Source of the DNA: Bog-473 sp963730395
Lineage (GTDB): Bacteria > Actinomycetota > Acidimicrobiia > Acidimicrobiales > RAAP-2
Reading direction: 5' to 3'
Assembly: GCA_963730395.1 (NCBI GenBank)
Contig: CAVSSK010000006.1
Span: 496,001 to 560,000 of the forward strand
Length of the DNA stretch: 64,000 nucleotides
Below, piece by piece: positions 15,218 to 24,010 of this stretch. Under the pieces are notes generated by a model. It was not told the DNA's origin and did not search any database. It worked only from the letters and a program-made list of their open reading frames with translations. The translations under genes and the position numbers were made by a program. How positions within the stretch are numbered: position 1 is the first letter of the stretch; each line of letters begins with the position of its first letter.

Positions 15218-16080
15218 CCCAGCGGCTGGCCTTCACGCACCGGCGGGTCCGCCGGTTGCGCGGCCTGCTGCAGAAGCGCTCGGCTCGCTCGGCCGAGCGT
15301 GCGTTCGTGGCCGAGGGCGCCGAGCTGATCCGCTGCGCGCTCGACGCCGGCGCCCCCGTCGAGTCGGTCTACGTCTCGATCGAGGGCGATCACGACCGGG
15401 CTACCCAGGACGTCTGCCGGCGCGCCACCGCGGCGGGGGCCCGGGTGTTCCCCCTCGCGGCCGGTGTCCTGGAACGGGTGGCCGACACGGTCACACCACA
15501 GCCCGTCCTGGCGGTGCTCCCCATGCTCGAGGAGCCGCCGGCGGGGGCGGAGGTGTGGCAGGCGCGACCCGGCTCGCTCCTCGTGGTCCTGGTCGACGTG
15601 CGTGACCCCGGCAACGCCGGCACGGTCCTGCGGGCAGCCGACGCCTCGGGCTCGACGGCCGTCATCTTCGCCGGCGACTCCGTCGACCCCTACAACCCCA
15701 AGACCGTGCGGGCCTCGGCGGGGTCGCTCTTCCACGTCCCCCTCGCCGTGCGGGACGACCCGGGCGCGCTGGCCGGCGAGCTGTCGGCCGCCGGCTTCCG
15801 CACCTGGGCCACCGTCGTGCGCGACGGCGAGGACTATGCCGGGCTCGACTGGTCGGTGCCCACGGCCCTCTTCCTGGGCAACGAGTCCGCCGGGCTCGAC
15901 CCTGACCTGTGCGGCGCGCTCGCCGGCGCGCTCGCCATCCCCATGGCCGGGCGGGCCGAGTCGCTCAACGTCGGCGTGGCCTGTGCCGTCGTCTGCTTCG
16001 AGGCGTTCCGCCAGCGCCGGGGCGGTGGGTCCGGGGCACGTAGCATCTCGGGCGGCGGCAAGGCTCGACATGGTGACTGA
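15214..16080 (+). CDS. TrmH/SpoU-family RNA 2'-O-methyltransferase
   Basis: A SPOUT methyltransferase acting on rRNA or tRNA. The N-terminal substrate-binding domain contains RRLRGLLQKRSARSAERAFVAEG. The SPOUT knot follows with LVDVRDPGNAGTVLRAADASG (motif 1), ALFLGNESAGLD (motif 2) and IPMAGRAESLNVGVA (motif 3). The start is uncertain: CTG 15214 overlaps the rplT stop as CTGA and gives the expected N-terminus, while the next candidate is a TTG about 40 bp on. The 3' end overlaps pheS by 11 bp. Position between rplT and pheS is conserved in actinobacteria. Confidence 0.88.
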   Translation: MTQRLAFTHRRVRRLRGLLQKRSARSAERAFVAEGAELIRCALDAGAPVESVYVSIEGDHDRATQDVCRRATAAGARVFPLAAGVLERVADTVTPQPVLAVLPMLEEPPAGAEVWQARPGSLLVVLVDVRDPGNAGTVLRAADASGSTAVIFAGDSVDPYNPKTVRASAGSLFHVPLAVRDDPGALAGELSAAGFRTWATVVRDGEDYAGLDWSVPTALFLGNESAGLDPDLCGALAGALAIPMAGRAESLNVGVACAVVCFEAFRQRRGGGSGARSISGGGKARHGD

Positions 16081-17143
16081 CAACGTGGATCTCGACATCG
16101 AGGGCATCGCCGGCGACGGTGAGCGGGCCATCGCGGGCGCGCACTCCACCGAGGTCCTGGCGCAGGTCGAGACCGAGTTCCTCGGCAAGCGCTCGGCACT
16201 GACCCGGGCACACCGCAAGCTGGGCGGACTCGATCCCGAGGCGCGCAAGGCGGCCGGCCTCCGGCTGAACGAGGTCCGGGCCCGCCTGGAGTCACAGCTG
16301 GCCGAGCGGCGGGCCGAGCTCGCCGACGCCGAGCGCGTCGAGGCGCTGCGGTCGGACCGCCTCGACTTGAGCGAGGTGATCCCCGCCCAGGTGCGCTCCG
16401 CTCCGTCCCGGGGGCACCTGCACCTCGTGACCCAGGCCCAGGCGGAGCTCGAGGACGTCTTCGTCGGCATGGGCTTCCGCGTCGCCGAGGGCCCCGAGGC
16501 CGAGTCGGACTGGTACAACTTCGAGGCGCTGAACATCCCCCCGGCCCACCCGGCGCGCGGGATGTACGACACGATGTACCTCGACCTCGGCGAGCCCGAG
16601 ACGGTGCTGCTGCGCACCCACACGTCCCCGGTCCAGATCCACCTGATGGAAGACGCCGTCCGGGACGGCTCGCTGCCCATCCACGCCGTGATGCCGGGGA
16701 AATGCTTCCGTCTCGACACCCCCGACGCCCGCCACCTCCCGGTGTTCAACCAGATCGAGGGGCTGGTGGTCGACCGCGACATCACCTTCGGTGACCTCGC
16801 CGGCACGATCCAGTCCTTCACCGAGGCCTACTTCGGCGAGGGCATGCAGTCGCGCCTGCGGCCGGCGTACTTCCCGTTCACCGAGCCCTCGGCCGAGCTC
16901 GAGATCACCTGCACGCTCTGCCTGGGCGAGGGCTGCCGCACGTGTTCGCACACGGGCTGGATCGAGCTGGGCGGTTGCGGGATGGTCGACCCCGCCGTCT
17001 TCACCGCGGTCGGGATCGACCCCGACATCTGGTCGGGCTTCGCCTTCGGCTTCGGCATCGACCGGCTGGCCCAGATGCGCCATGCCATCCCCGACATGCG
17101 CTCCTTCCTGGAGAACGACATCCGCTTCCTCGCGCAGTTCTGA
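16070..17143 (+). CDS. pheS: Phenylalanyl-tRNA synthetase alpha subunit
   Basis: Catalytic subunit of the PheS2-PheT2 enzyme that charges tRNA-Phe. The 357-residue protein has an N-terminal coiled coil (about 1-90) and the class II core with motif 1 near EDVFVGMGFRVAEGPE, motif 2 in FRLDTPDARHLPVFNQIEG and motif 3 in GFAFGFGIDRLAQMRH. A Cys cluster, CTLCLGEGCRTCSHTGW, near residue 285 is the form found in many bacterial PheS. ATG 16070 lies inside the trmH end. It is followed after 79 bp by pheT. Confidence 0.96.
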   Translation: MVTDNVDLDIEGIAGDGERAIAGAHSTEVLAQVETEFLGKRSALTRAHRKLGGLDPEARKAAGLRLNEVRARLESQLAERRAELADAERVEALRSDRLDLSEVIPAQVRSAPSRGHLHLVTQAQAELEDVFVGMGFRVAEGPEAESDWYNFEALNIPPAHPARGMYDTMYLDLGEPETVLLRTHTSPVQIHLMEDAVRDGSLPIHAVMPGKCFRLDTPDARHLPVFNQIEGLVVDRDITFGDLAGTIQSFTEAYFGEGMQSRLRPAYFPFTEPSAELEITCTLCLGEGCRTCSHTGWIELGGCGMVDPAVFTAVGIDPDIWSGFAFGFGIDRLAQMRHAIPDMRSFLENDIRFLAQF

Positions 17144-17150
17144 CGCTCTC

Positions 17151-17180
17151 CGACGACCCCCTGACCGACGACCCCCTGAC
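17151..17180 (+). repeat. 15-bp tandem duplication between pheS and pheT
   Basis: CGACGACCCCCTGAC occurs twice in succession (17151-17165, 17166-17180), then a partial third. It lies just after the pheS stop. Confidence 0.85.
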
Positions 17181-17222
17181 CCACGACCCAGCCCACCCGA
17201 GAGAAAGATCCAGTCGACCACC

Positions 17223-19754
17223 GTGCGCGCCCCGCTGAGCTGGCTCCGTGACTTCGCCCCGTTCCCCGACGACGTCGGGGCGCTGCGTGACGCGCTCGAC
17301 GACCTCGGGCTGGTCGTCGAGGGGATCGAGCACGTGGGGGAGGGGCTGGGCGACGTGGTGGTGAGCCGGGTGCTCGAGATCAACCCCATCGCGGGCGCGG
17401 ACCGCATCCGCCGGGTGACGGTCTCCGCCGGCGCGGAACCGCTCGAGATCGTGTGCGGGGCGGACAACTTCGCGGTGGGGGACCGGGTCCCGCTGGCGCC
17501 GGTCGGGGCGATCCTGCCCGACGGCCTCGAGATCGTCCGCCGCAAGCTGCGCGGCGAATGGTCCAACGGGATGCTGTGCTCGGGGAAGGAGCTCGGGCTC
17601 TCCGACGACGGCGCCGGCCTGCTGATCCTGGGCGACGAGGCGCCGGGCGATCCGGGCACGCCCCTGATGGAGGCGCTGGGGCTGGAGCCCGACACCGTCT
17701 TCGACATCACGGTCGAGGGCAACCGACCCGACGCCTGGTCCATGGTGGGGATCGCCCGCGACCTTTCGGCGCGCCTCGGGCTCCCGTTCGACGCGCCGGA
17801 GCCACCCGAACCCCCGCCGAGCGGGCGGCCGGTCGAGGCGACGGCCACGGCGGCGCTCGAGTCGCCCGAGCTGTGCCCCCGCCTCACCGTCACGGTGCTG
17901 GAGGACGTCGTGGTCGGGCCGTCGCCGCGCTGGATCGCCCAGCGCCTGCTCCTGGCCGGCATGCGACCCATCAACAACGTCGTGGACGCGTCGAACTACG
18001 TGATGCTCGAGCTGGGGCAGCCCACGCACCCCTATGACCTGGCGTTGCTGCCGGGGCGCGGGCTGAGCGTGCGGCGGGCGCGCCAGGGCGAGACGCTGGT
18101 GACGCTCGACGGGGTGCAGCGCCCGCTCGGCGTGCGGGGACGGAGCCTCGGCGACACCGGCGAGGACTGCCTCATCTGCGACGCGGAGGGCACGCCGGTC
18201 GGCATCGGAGGGATCATGGGCGGGGCCTCCTCGGAGATCTCCGACTCCACCACCGAGGTGCTGCTCGAGGCGGCCTACTTCACGCCGATGGCCATCGCCC
18301 GCACGTCCAAGCGCCTGGGCCTGCGCACCGAGGCGTCGGCGCGCTTCGAGCGCGGCGTCGACCCGTGGGGGATCGAGCCGGCGGTGCGCCGCTTCTGCCG
18401 GCTCCTGGCCGAGAGCGTGCCCGGCCTCCGCGTGGACGACGGCACGCTCGACGTCCGCGGGGAGGTGCCCGAGCCCTTCGTGGTGACCGTGCCCATCGCC
18501 CGCGTGCACAGCCAGATCGGCGTCGCGCTCGGACGCGAGGAGATCGCCAGTCTGATAGGGCCCATCGGGTTCACGGTGCTCGAGCACGGCGGCGACGGGG
18601 CCGACCGGGTCACCGTGATCGTGCCGACGAACCGGCCCGACGTGCGCCCGGAGCCCTACGGGGTGGACGACGTGATCGAGGAGATCGCCCGGATGTTCGG
18701 GTACGGCAACATCCCGCGTCGGGTCCCCACGTGGCCCCAGCCCGGCCGCCTGACGGCGCGGCAGCGCTCCCGGCGCGTGGTCAAGGACATCCTGTGCGGC
18801 CTGGGCGCGTCCGAGGGGTGGACCGACACCTTCGTGTCCGCCCAGGCCCATGCCGACGTCGGCCTCACGGGCCCCGCGGTGCGGGTGGCCAACCCCCTCG
18901 ACGCCGAGCAGCCGTTCCTGCGGCGCTCGCTGATGCCCGGGCTGCTGGCGGCGTTGGCCTACAACGCCAGCCGTCGCCAGCCCGAGGTGCGCCTGTTCGA
19001 AGTCGGCGTCGTGTTCTCCCACCCCGACGAGGGCGCGCCACGGGTTGTCGAACGCGCCGGCGCCGGCGGGGCCGAGACCGCGGTGCTGCCCGGTGAGCGC
19101 GAGGTGCTGTCGGCCGTCTTCGCCCGGGACGGCGACGACGCCCGTTACGCCGTGGCGTCGTGGCACGTCGTCGCCGCGGCGCTCCACCTCGACGGCGTGC
19201 GGCTGGTGGCGCCCGGTGAGGAGCATGGGGCGCTCCCGGGGCTGCACCCCACCCGCTCCGCCCATCTCGTCGCCGACGGCGGAGGGACCGGGCCCGTCGT
19301 CTTCGGCTCCGTCGGGGAGATCGACCCCGGTGTCGCCACCACCTTCGGGCTCACCCGGCTCTCGGGCAGCGGCACGTCGGCGCGCCGGGTGGGCTGGCTG
19401 GAGCTCGATCTCGGCCTGCTGCTCGACGAGGCGCAGGTGCCGCGCCGCGTCACGACCGGCGGCGCCGTGAGCCGCTTCCCCTCGTCGGACATCGACCTGG
19501 CGATCGTGGTGGCGGACCGTCACCCGGCCGACGTCGTGGCCGAGGTCCTGCGCTCGGCCGCCGGCGACCTGCTCGAGTCGGTCAGCCTGTTCGACGTCTA
19601 CCGGGGGGCGGGCATCCCCGCCGACACCCGCAGCCTGGCCTATCGCCTGCGCTTCTGCGCGCCCGATCGGACGCTCACCGACGAGGAGGTCGGTGCCCTG
19701 CGCGCCCGCTGCATCGAGGCCGTGGCGAGGGAGTTCGGGGCCGTCCTGCGCTGA
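17223..19754 (+). CDS. pheT: Phenylalanyl-tRNA synthetase beta subunit
   Basis: The 843-residue beta subunit holds the editing and anticodon-binding functions. Domains in order: the N-terminal MRAPLSWLRDF start and tRNA-binding (EMAP-like) domain (about 40-155; VCGADNF, KLRGEWSNGMLCSGKEL), the B3/B4 editing domain (about 215-400; MRPINNVVDASNYVMLELGQPTHPYD), B5, the catalytic-like core, and the C-terminal ferredoxin-fold anticodon domain (RFPSSDIDLAIVV; SLAYRLRF). GTG 17223 is chosen from the family N-terminus. It is close to usual length and appears intact. Confidence 0.96.
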   Translation: MRAPLSWLRDFAPFPDDVGALRDALDDLGLVVEGIEHVGEGLGDVVVSRVLEINPIAGADRIRRVTVSAGAEPLEIVCGADNFAVGDRVPLAPVGAILPDGLEIVRRKLRGEWSNGMLCSGKELGLSDDGAGLLILGDEAPGDPGTPLMEALGLEPDTVFDITVEGNRPDAWSMVGIARDLSARLGLPFDAPEPPEPPPSGRPVEATATAALESPELCPRLTVTVLEDVVVGPSPRWIAQRLLLAGMRPINNVVDASNYVMLELGQPTHPYDLALLPGRGLSVRRARQGETLVTLDGVQRPLGVRGRSLGDTGEDCLICDAEGTPVGIGGIMGGASSEISDSTTEVLLEAAYFTPMAIARTSKRLGLRTEASARFERGVDPWGIEPAVRRFCRLLAESVPGLRVDDGTLDVRGEVPEPFVVTVPIARVHSQIGVALGREEIASLIGPIGFTVLEHGGDGADRVTVIVPTNRPDVRPEPYGVDDVIEEIARMFGYGNIPRRVPTWPQPGRLTARQRSRRVVKDILCGLGASEGWTDTFVSAQAHADVGLTGPAVRVANPLDAEQPFLRRSLMPGLLAALAYNASRRQPEVRLFEVGVVFSHPDEGAPRVVERAGAGGAETAVLPGEREVLSAVFARDGDDARYAVASWHVVAAALHLDGVRLVAPGEEHGALPGLHPTRSAHLVADGGGTGPVVFGSVGEIDPGVATTFGLTRLSGSGTSARRVGWLELDLGLLLDEAQVPRRVTTGGAVSRFPSSDIDLAIVVADRHPADVVAEVLRSAAGDLLESVSLFDVYRGAGIPADTRSLAYRLRFCAPDRTLTDEEVGALRARCIEAVAREFGAVLR

Positions 19755-19792
19755 GCAGCGGCCGCCGGGCGTACCCGTGGCAAGGTGAGCGG

Positions 19793-20815
19793 GTGGAGGT
19801 CCGGCTGCTCGATTCCGGTGATGACGACGCCGTGGCGGCGTGGCACGCCGTGCTGCAGGCCGCCGAGCAGGAGGTGTGGCCGGACCGGTCGAGCTACACC
19901 CTGCGCGACGTCCGGGCCTTCGCCGGCCACCGGGGGACCTACCGCCGCTTCGACCAGCTGGCTGCGGCCGAGCCCGGGGGGCCCGTCGTCGGGGTGGGCG
20001 TGATGGAGGCCCCGCTGCGCGACAACGTCCACAGCGCCGAGGTCACCGTGGCGGTGGACCCGCAGCACCGGCGCCGCGGGGTGGGCAGCGCCATCGTGGA
20101 GCGCATGGCGGAGCTGGCCGCGGCCGAGGGCCGCCGCGTGCTCAACTCGATCGTGGACGTGCCGCTCGCACGGTCGGGCGCGCATCCGAGCGAGCTCTTC
20201 GCGCGCCACGCGGGGTTCGTGGCCACGCTGCCCGGCAACAGCCGCTACCTCGCGGTCCCCTTGGGTGCCGCCCGGGTCGCCGCGCTGCGCGGCGAGATCG
20301 GCGCGGCGCGGGACGCAGCGGACTACCGCGTCTTCACCTTCACGACGCCCTGGCCCCGGGAGTACCTCGAGGACCACTGCGTGCTCCTGCGCCGGATGTC
20401 GACCGACGAGCCGGCGGGCGACCGCGACAAGGAGGAGGAGGTGTGGGACCAGCGCCGCATCGACGAGTACGACGAGCTGCTCGTGGCGCGCGGGGTCTGG
20501 AAGCTGGCCGCCGTCGCCCAGCACGTTGCATCGGGCCGGCTGGTCGCCTTCAGCGAGCTCCTGCTGTCACCGCACGCGCCGACCGAGTGCTGGCAACTGG
20601 CCACGCTGGTGCACCCGGACCACCGGGGGCACCGGTTGGGACTGGCCGTGAAGCTGGCCAACGTGGAGGCCCTCGCGGCGGCCGCTCCGGCGGTCCGGCG
20701 CATCGTGACCTCCAACGCGGCGGAGAACGCCGCGATGATCGCCGTCAACGACACGATGGGCTTCGTGATCGCCGGCGCGGGCTGGTTCTGGCAGAAGGAC
20801 GTACGGGCCGCTTGA
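19793..20815 (+). CDS. Tandem GNAT-domain acetyltransferase
   Basis: A 340-residue protein with two GNAT folds. The first has an acetyl-CoA loop VDPQHRRRGVGSAIV at about residue 85; the second has VHPDHRGHRLGLAVKLANV near residue 275 and ends NAAMIAVNDTMGFV. The two-domain layout resembles mycothiol synthase (MshD), but close relatives of other function are common in actinobacteria, so no symbol is given. GTG 19793 follows a weak CAAGGT box by 6 nt. It precedes the arginine operon, from which it is separated by the argC promoter. Confidence 0.75.
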   Translation: MEVRLLDSGDDDAVAAWHAVLQAAEQEVWPDRSSYTLRDVRAFAGHRGTYRRFDQLAAAEPGGPVVGVGVMEAPLRDNVHSAEVTVAVDPQHRRRGVGSAIVERMAELAAAEGRRVLNSIVDVPLARSGAHPSELFARHAGFVATLPGNSRYLAVPLGAARVAALRGEIGAARDAADYRVFTFTTPWPREYLEDHCVLLRRMSTDEPAGDRDKEEEVWDQRRIDEYDELLVARGVWKLAAVAQHVASGRLVAFSELLLSPHAPTECWQLATLVHPDHRGHRLGLAVKLANVEALAAAAPAVRRIVTSNAAENAAMIAVNDTMGFVIAGAGWFWQKDVRAA

Positions 20816-20851
20816 GGCGCCTGCGGTTGCCACCGAGGTTGGTCGCATGAT

Positions 20852-20871
20852 TATGCATATATATGTATACT
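20852..20871 (+). promoter_or_regulatory. ARG box overlapping the argC -10
   Basis: TGCAT-ATAT-ATGTA (20854-20867) matches the ArgR operator pattern TGNAT-WWWW-ATNCA except for the penultimate base. It overlaps TATACT (20866-20871), a -10 ending 6 nt before the argC ATG, so ArgR binding would occlude RNA polymerase and the transcript is predicted to be leaderless. The stretch is strikingly AT-rich against its surroundings. Confidence 0.7.
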
Positions 20872-20877
20872 GATGCG

Positions 20878-21897
20878 ATGAAGGCCGGGATCGTGGGGGC
20901 GTCGGGGTACACCGGGGCCGAGCTCCTGCGGCTCCTGGCGGGGCACCCCGTCCTGGAAGTGGCGGTGGTGACGGCCCACTCACACGCGGGCGAGGTGGTG
21001 GGCGAGCACACCCCGTCGCTGGCGGCGGCGTACCCGGGCCTGGTCTACGAGGACAGCGAACCGGCCCGACTCGACGGCCTCGACGTCGTCTTCTGCGCCC
21101 TGCCGCACGGTGAGTCGCAACGGATCGTCCCCGAGCTGGGTGGCCGCGTCGGCCTGGTCGTCGACCTCGCCGCGGACTTCCGGCTCAAGGACGCGTCGCT
21201 CTACCCGCGCTGGTACGGCGAGGAGCACGCCGCACCCGAGCTCCTCGGGGAGGCCGCCTACGGCCTCCCCGAGCTGTTCCGCGACGGGCTGGGCGGGGCC
21301 ACCCTCGTCGCCGCGGCGGGCTGTTACCCGACAGCGGCCGGGCTGGCGCTCGCCCCACTCGTGCGGGCCGGGCTGGTGGACCGGACCGGGATCATCGTCG
21401 ACGCCGCCTCGGGCGTCTCCGGCGCGGGGCGCGGCGTCAAGGAGTCGCTGCACTTCGGGACGGTGGACGAGGACTTCGTCGCCTACGGGCTGCTGACCCA
21501 CCGCCACACGCCCGAGATGGAGCAGATCCTCGGCTCCGAGCTGGTGTTCACCCCGCATCTCGCTCCCATGGTCCGCGGCATCCTGGCCACCTGCTACGGC
21601 CGGCCCGCCGCCGGCCGGTCACCCTCGACGGCGACGGTCATGGACGCCCTGCGTGAGGCGTACCACGACGAGCCGTTCGTCGTCGTGACCGACGACCCGC
21701 CCTCGACCAAGGCGACGGCGGGCTCGAACGCAGCGCACGTCACCGCACGCGTCGACCCGCGCACGGGTTGGGTGATCGCGCTGTGCGCACTCGACAACCT
21801 GGTCAAGGGGGCGTCGGGACAGGCGATCCAGTGCGCCAACGCGGCTCTGGGCCTGCCCGAGCCCACCGGGCTTCCCCTGGCGGGCATGTACCCGTGA
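20878..21897 (+). CDS. argC: N-acetyl-gamma-glutamyl-phosphate reductase
   Basis: Third step of arginine synthesis: NADPH reduction of N-acetylglutamyl phosphate. The 339-residue protein opens MKAGIVGASGYTGAELLRLL, the nucleotide-binding loop, and carries the catalytic Cys in AAAGCYPTAAGLAL plus HFGTVDEDFVAYGLLTHRHTPEM. ATG 20878 is favoured over an upstream ATG at 20863 because the latter lies inside the ARG box. First gene of the operon; its stop overlaps the argJ GTG. Confidence 0.95.
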   Translation: MKAGIVGASGYTGAELLRLLAGHPVLEVAVVTAHSHAGEVVGEHTPSLAAAYPGLVYEDSEPARLDGLDVVFCALPHGESQRIVPELGGRVGLVVDLAADFRLKDASLYPRWYGEEHAAPELLGEAAYGLPELFRDGLGGATLVAAAGCYPTAAGLALAPLVRAGLVDRTGIIVDAASGVSGAGRGVKESLHFGTVDEDFVAYGLLTHRHTPEMEQILGSELVFTPHLAPMVRGILATCYGRPAAGRSPSTATVMDALREAYHDEPFVVVTDDPPSTKATAGSNAAHVTARVDPRTGWVIALCALDNLVKGASGQAIQCANAALGLPEPTGLPLAGMYP

Positions 21898-23063
21898 GCG
21901 TCACCGCCCCCCGGGGCTTCGTGGCCTCCGGTGGCCCGGCCGGCATCAAGGCCGGGAGCGCGCCCGATGTGGCCGTGGTGGCCACCGCGGACGGCCGCGC
22001 CGTGCCGGCGGCCGGGGTGTTCACCTCCAACCTGGCGGCGGCGGCACCGGTCCAGGTGAGCCGGGCCCACCTCGCGGCCACCGGAGGGGCCGCCGCGGGC
22101 GTGATCCTCACCTCGGGCAACGCGAACGCCGCCACGGGCGCACCCGGGCGAGCCGCCGCCGAGCGGCTGTGCGTGGCGGTCGCCGGTGAGATCGGGTCCG
22201 TCGCCGACGAGATCCTCGTCTGCCAGACGGGCCTGATCGGCATCCCCTTCCCCATCGACCACGTCCTCCCGCAGCTCGAGCCGATCGTCATGGCACGTGG
22301 TGGCACGGAGCACGATGCCGCCCTGGCGGCCCGGGCCATCATGACGACCGACACGGTGCGCAAGGAGGTCGTGGTGGTCGGCGACGGGTTCATCGTCGGG
22401 GGCATGGCCAAGGGTGCCGCCATGCTGGCGCCGAACATGGCCACCATGCTCGCCCTGTGCACGACGGACGCCGCGGTCGACGGCGCCACACTGCAGACGG
22501 CGCTCGCCGAGGCGGTCGCGGCGTCGTTCAACACGATCACGGTCGACGGGTCCACGTCGACCAACGACACCGTGCTCGTGTTGGCGAGCGGCCTCGGCGC
22601 GAGCCCGTCGCCGGCCGCGCTCGGGTCGGCGCTCCTGGAGGCCTGTCGTTCGCTCGCGGCGCAGATGGTCGACGACGCCGAGGGGGCGACCAAGGTGTCC
22701 CACGTGCGCGTGCGGGGCGCGCAGAGCGACGAGGCCGCGCACCTGGCGGCGCGCAAGGTGGCGGACTCCATGCTGGTGCAGTGCTCGCTCAACGGAGCCG
22801 ACCCGTACTGGGGCCGCATCGTCTCCGAGCTGGGCTCGGCCGGGACGCCCTTCGACATCGACCGGGTGTCGGTGGCCTACGGCGGCACCGTGGTGTGCGC
22901 CGCCGGGGTGGCGGTGCCGCACGACGAGGCGGCGGTGGCCGCCCACATGGCGGGCCGCTCCATCGAGATCGACTGCGAACTCGGCCTGGGGACGGGCGAG
23001 GCGGCGGTGCTCGGGACGGACCTGGGCTACGGCTACATCGACGAGAACAGGACGACCTCGTGA
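21894..23063 (+). CDS. argJ: Glutamate N-acetyltransferase / ornithine acetyltransferase
   Basis: Recycles the acetyl group from acetylornithine to glutamate. The 389-residue precursor has the self-cleavage site NMATMLAL (cleaved before Thr) near residue 182, so it matures to alpha and beta chains. SGNANAATG and MTTDTVRKEV are further family motifs. Whether it also uses acetyl-CoA (bifunctional form) cannot be judged; no argA-type gene is in the window. It overlaps argC and argB by 4 bp each (GTGA). Confidence 0.95.
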   Translation: MSVTAPRGFVASGGPAGIKAGSAPDVAVVATADGRAVPAAGVFTSNLAAAAPVQVSRAHLAATGGAAAGVILTSGNANAATGAPGRAAAERLCVAVAGEIGSVADEILVCQTGLIGIPFPIDHVLPQLEPIVMARGGTEHDAALAARAIMTTDTVRKEVVVVGDGFIVGGMAKGAAMLAPNMATMLALCTTDAAVDGATLQTALAEAVAASFNTITVDGSTSTNDTVLVLASGLGASPSPAALGSALLEACRSLAAQMVDDAEGATKVSHVRVRGAQSDEAAHLAARKVADSMLVQCSLNGADPYWGRIVSELGSAGTPFDIDRVSVAYGGTVVCAAGVAVPHDEAAVAAHMAGRSIEIDCELGLGTGEAAVLGTDLGYGYIDENRTTS

Positions 23064-24010
23064 CGGCGCCCGGCGCGGTGCCGGTGCCGCCCAAGATCAC
23101 GCGAGCGCAGAAGGCGGCGGCGGCCAAGACCGCCTCGGTGCTGGTGGAGGCCCTGCCCTACATCAGGCGCTTCTGGGGGAAGGTCGTCGTGGTCAAGTAC
23201 GGCGGCAACGCACTGCACGCATCGAGCTCGGCCAATGGGGACGGCGGCGGGGACGGCGTGGGCGACGCCACCGACGCGCTGGCCTCGTTCGCGCAGGACG
23301 TCGTCCTGATGCAGGCCGTCGGCATGCTGCCCGTCGTCGTGCACGGAGGCGGCCCGCAGATCGGCGAGCTCATGGCCCGCCTCGGCAAGGAGTCGGAATT
23401 CCGCGACGGTCTGCGCGTCACCGATGCGGACACGCTCGACATCGCGCGCATGGTCCTCGTCGGGAAGGTGAACCGTGACATCGTGTCCGCCATCAACGTG
23501 CACGGGCCACTGGCCGTCGGCATGTCGGGCGAGGACGCCAACCTCATCACGGCCGCGCCGAGCCACGCCCACCTGGGTTTCGTGGGCAACGTGTCGCTGG
23601 TCGACCCCACGATGCTCGAGCGCCTGGTGGCGGAGGGGCTGATCCCCGTGGTGGCCACGATCGCCTCCGACGAGAAGGGTCAGGCCTACAACATCAATGC
23701 CGACACCGTGGCCGGCGCGTTGGCCGAGGCGCTGCAGGCGGAGAAGCTGATCTACCTGACCGACATCGAGGGGCTGCGCGTGGTGGCGGACGATCCCACG
23801 ACGGTCATCCACCAGGCCTCCACCGAGGTGATCGACGAGATCCTGCGCAGCGGGGGAGTCCAGGGCGGCATGATCCCAAAGGTCGAGGCCTGCGCCCGCG
23901 CGGTGCGGGCCGGCGTCAGCCGGGCCCACATCCTCGACGGGCGCGTGCCCCACGCGCTGCTGCTCGAGCTCTTCACCGACTCGGGGGTGGGGACGATGGT
24001 GCTGCCGTGA
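23060..24010 (+). CDS. argB: Acetylglutamate kinase
   Basis: Phosphorylates N-acetylglutamate, usually the arginine-feedback step. It is 316 residues long with VVKYGGNAL, VVVHGGGPQIGELM, GKVNRDIVSAIN and YNINADTVAGALAEAL. Residues 54-68 form a Gly/Asp-rich insertion (NGDGGGDGVGD) in the loop after the first strand, unlike most homologues. The N-terminal helix that mediates hexamer formation and arginine sensitivity is present (KTASVLVEALPYI). Confidence 0.95.
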   Translation: MTAPGAVPVPPKITRAQKAAAAKTASVLVEALPYIRRFWGKVVVVKYGGNALHASSSANGDGGGDGVGDATDALASFAQDVVLMQAVGMLPVVVHGGGPQIGELMARLGKESEFRDGLRVTDADTLDIARMVLVGKVNRDIVSAINVHGPLAVGMSGEDANLITAAPSHAHLGFVGNVSLVDPTMLERLVAEGLIPVVATIASDEKGQAYNINADTVAGALAEALQAEKLIYLTDIEGLRVVADDPTTVIHQASTEVIDEILRSGGVQGGMIPKVEACARAVRAGVSRAHILDGRVPHALLLELFTDSGVGTMVLP

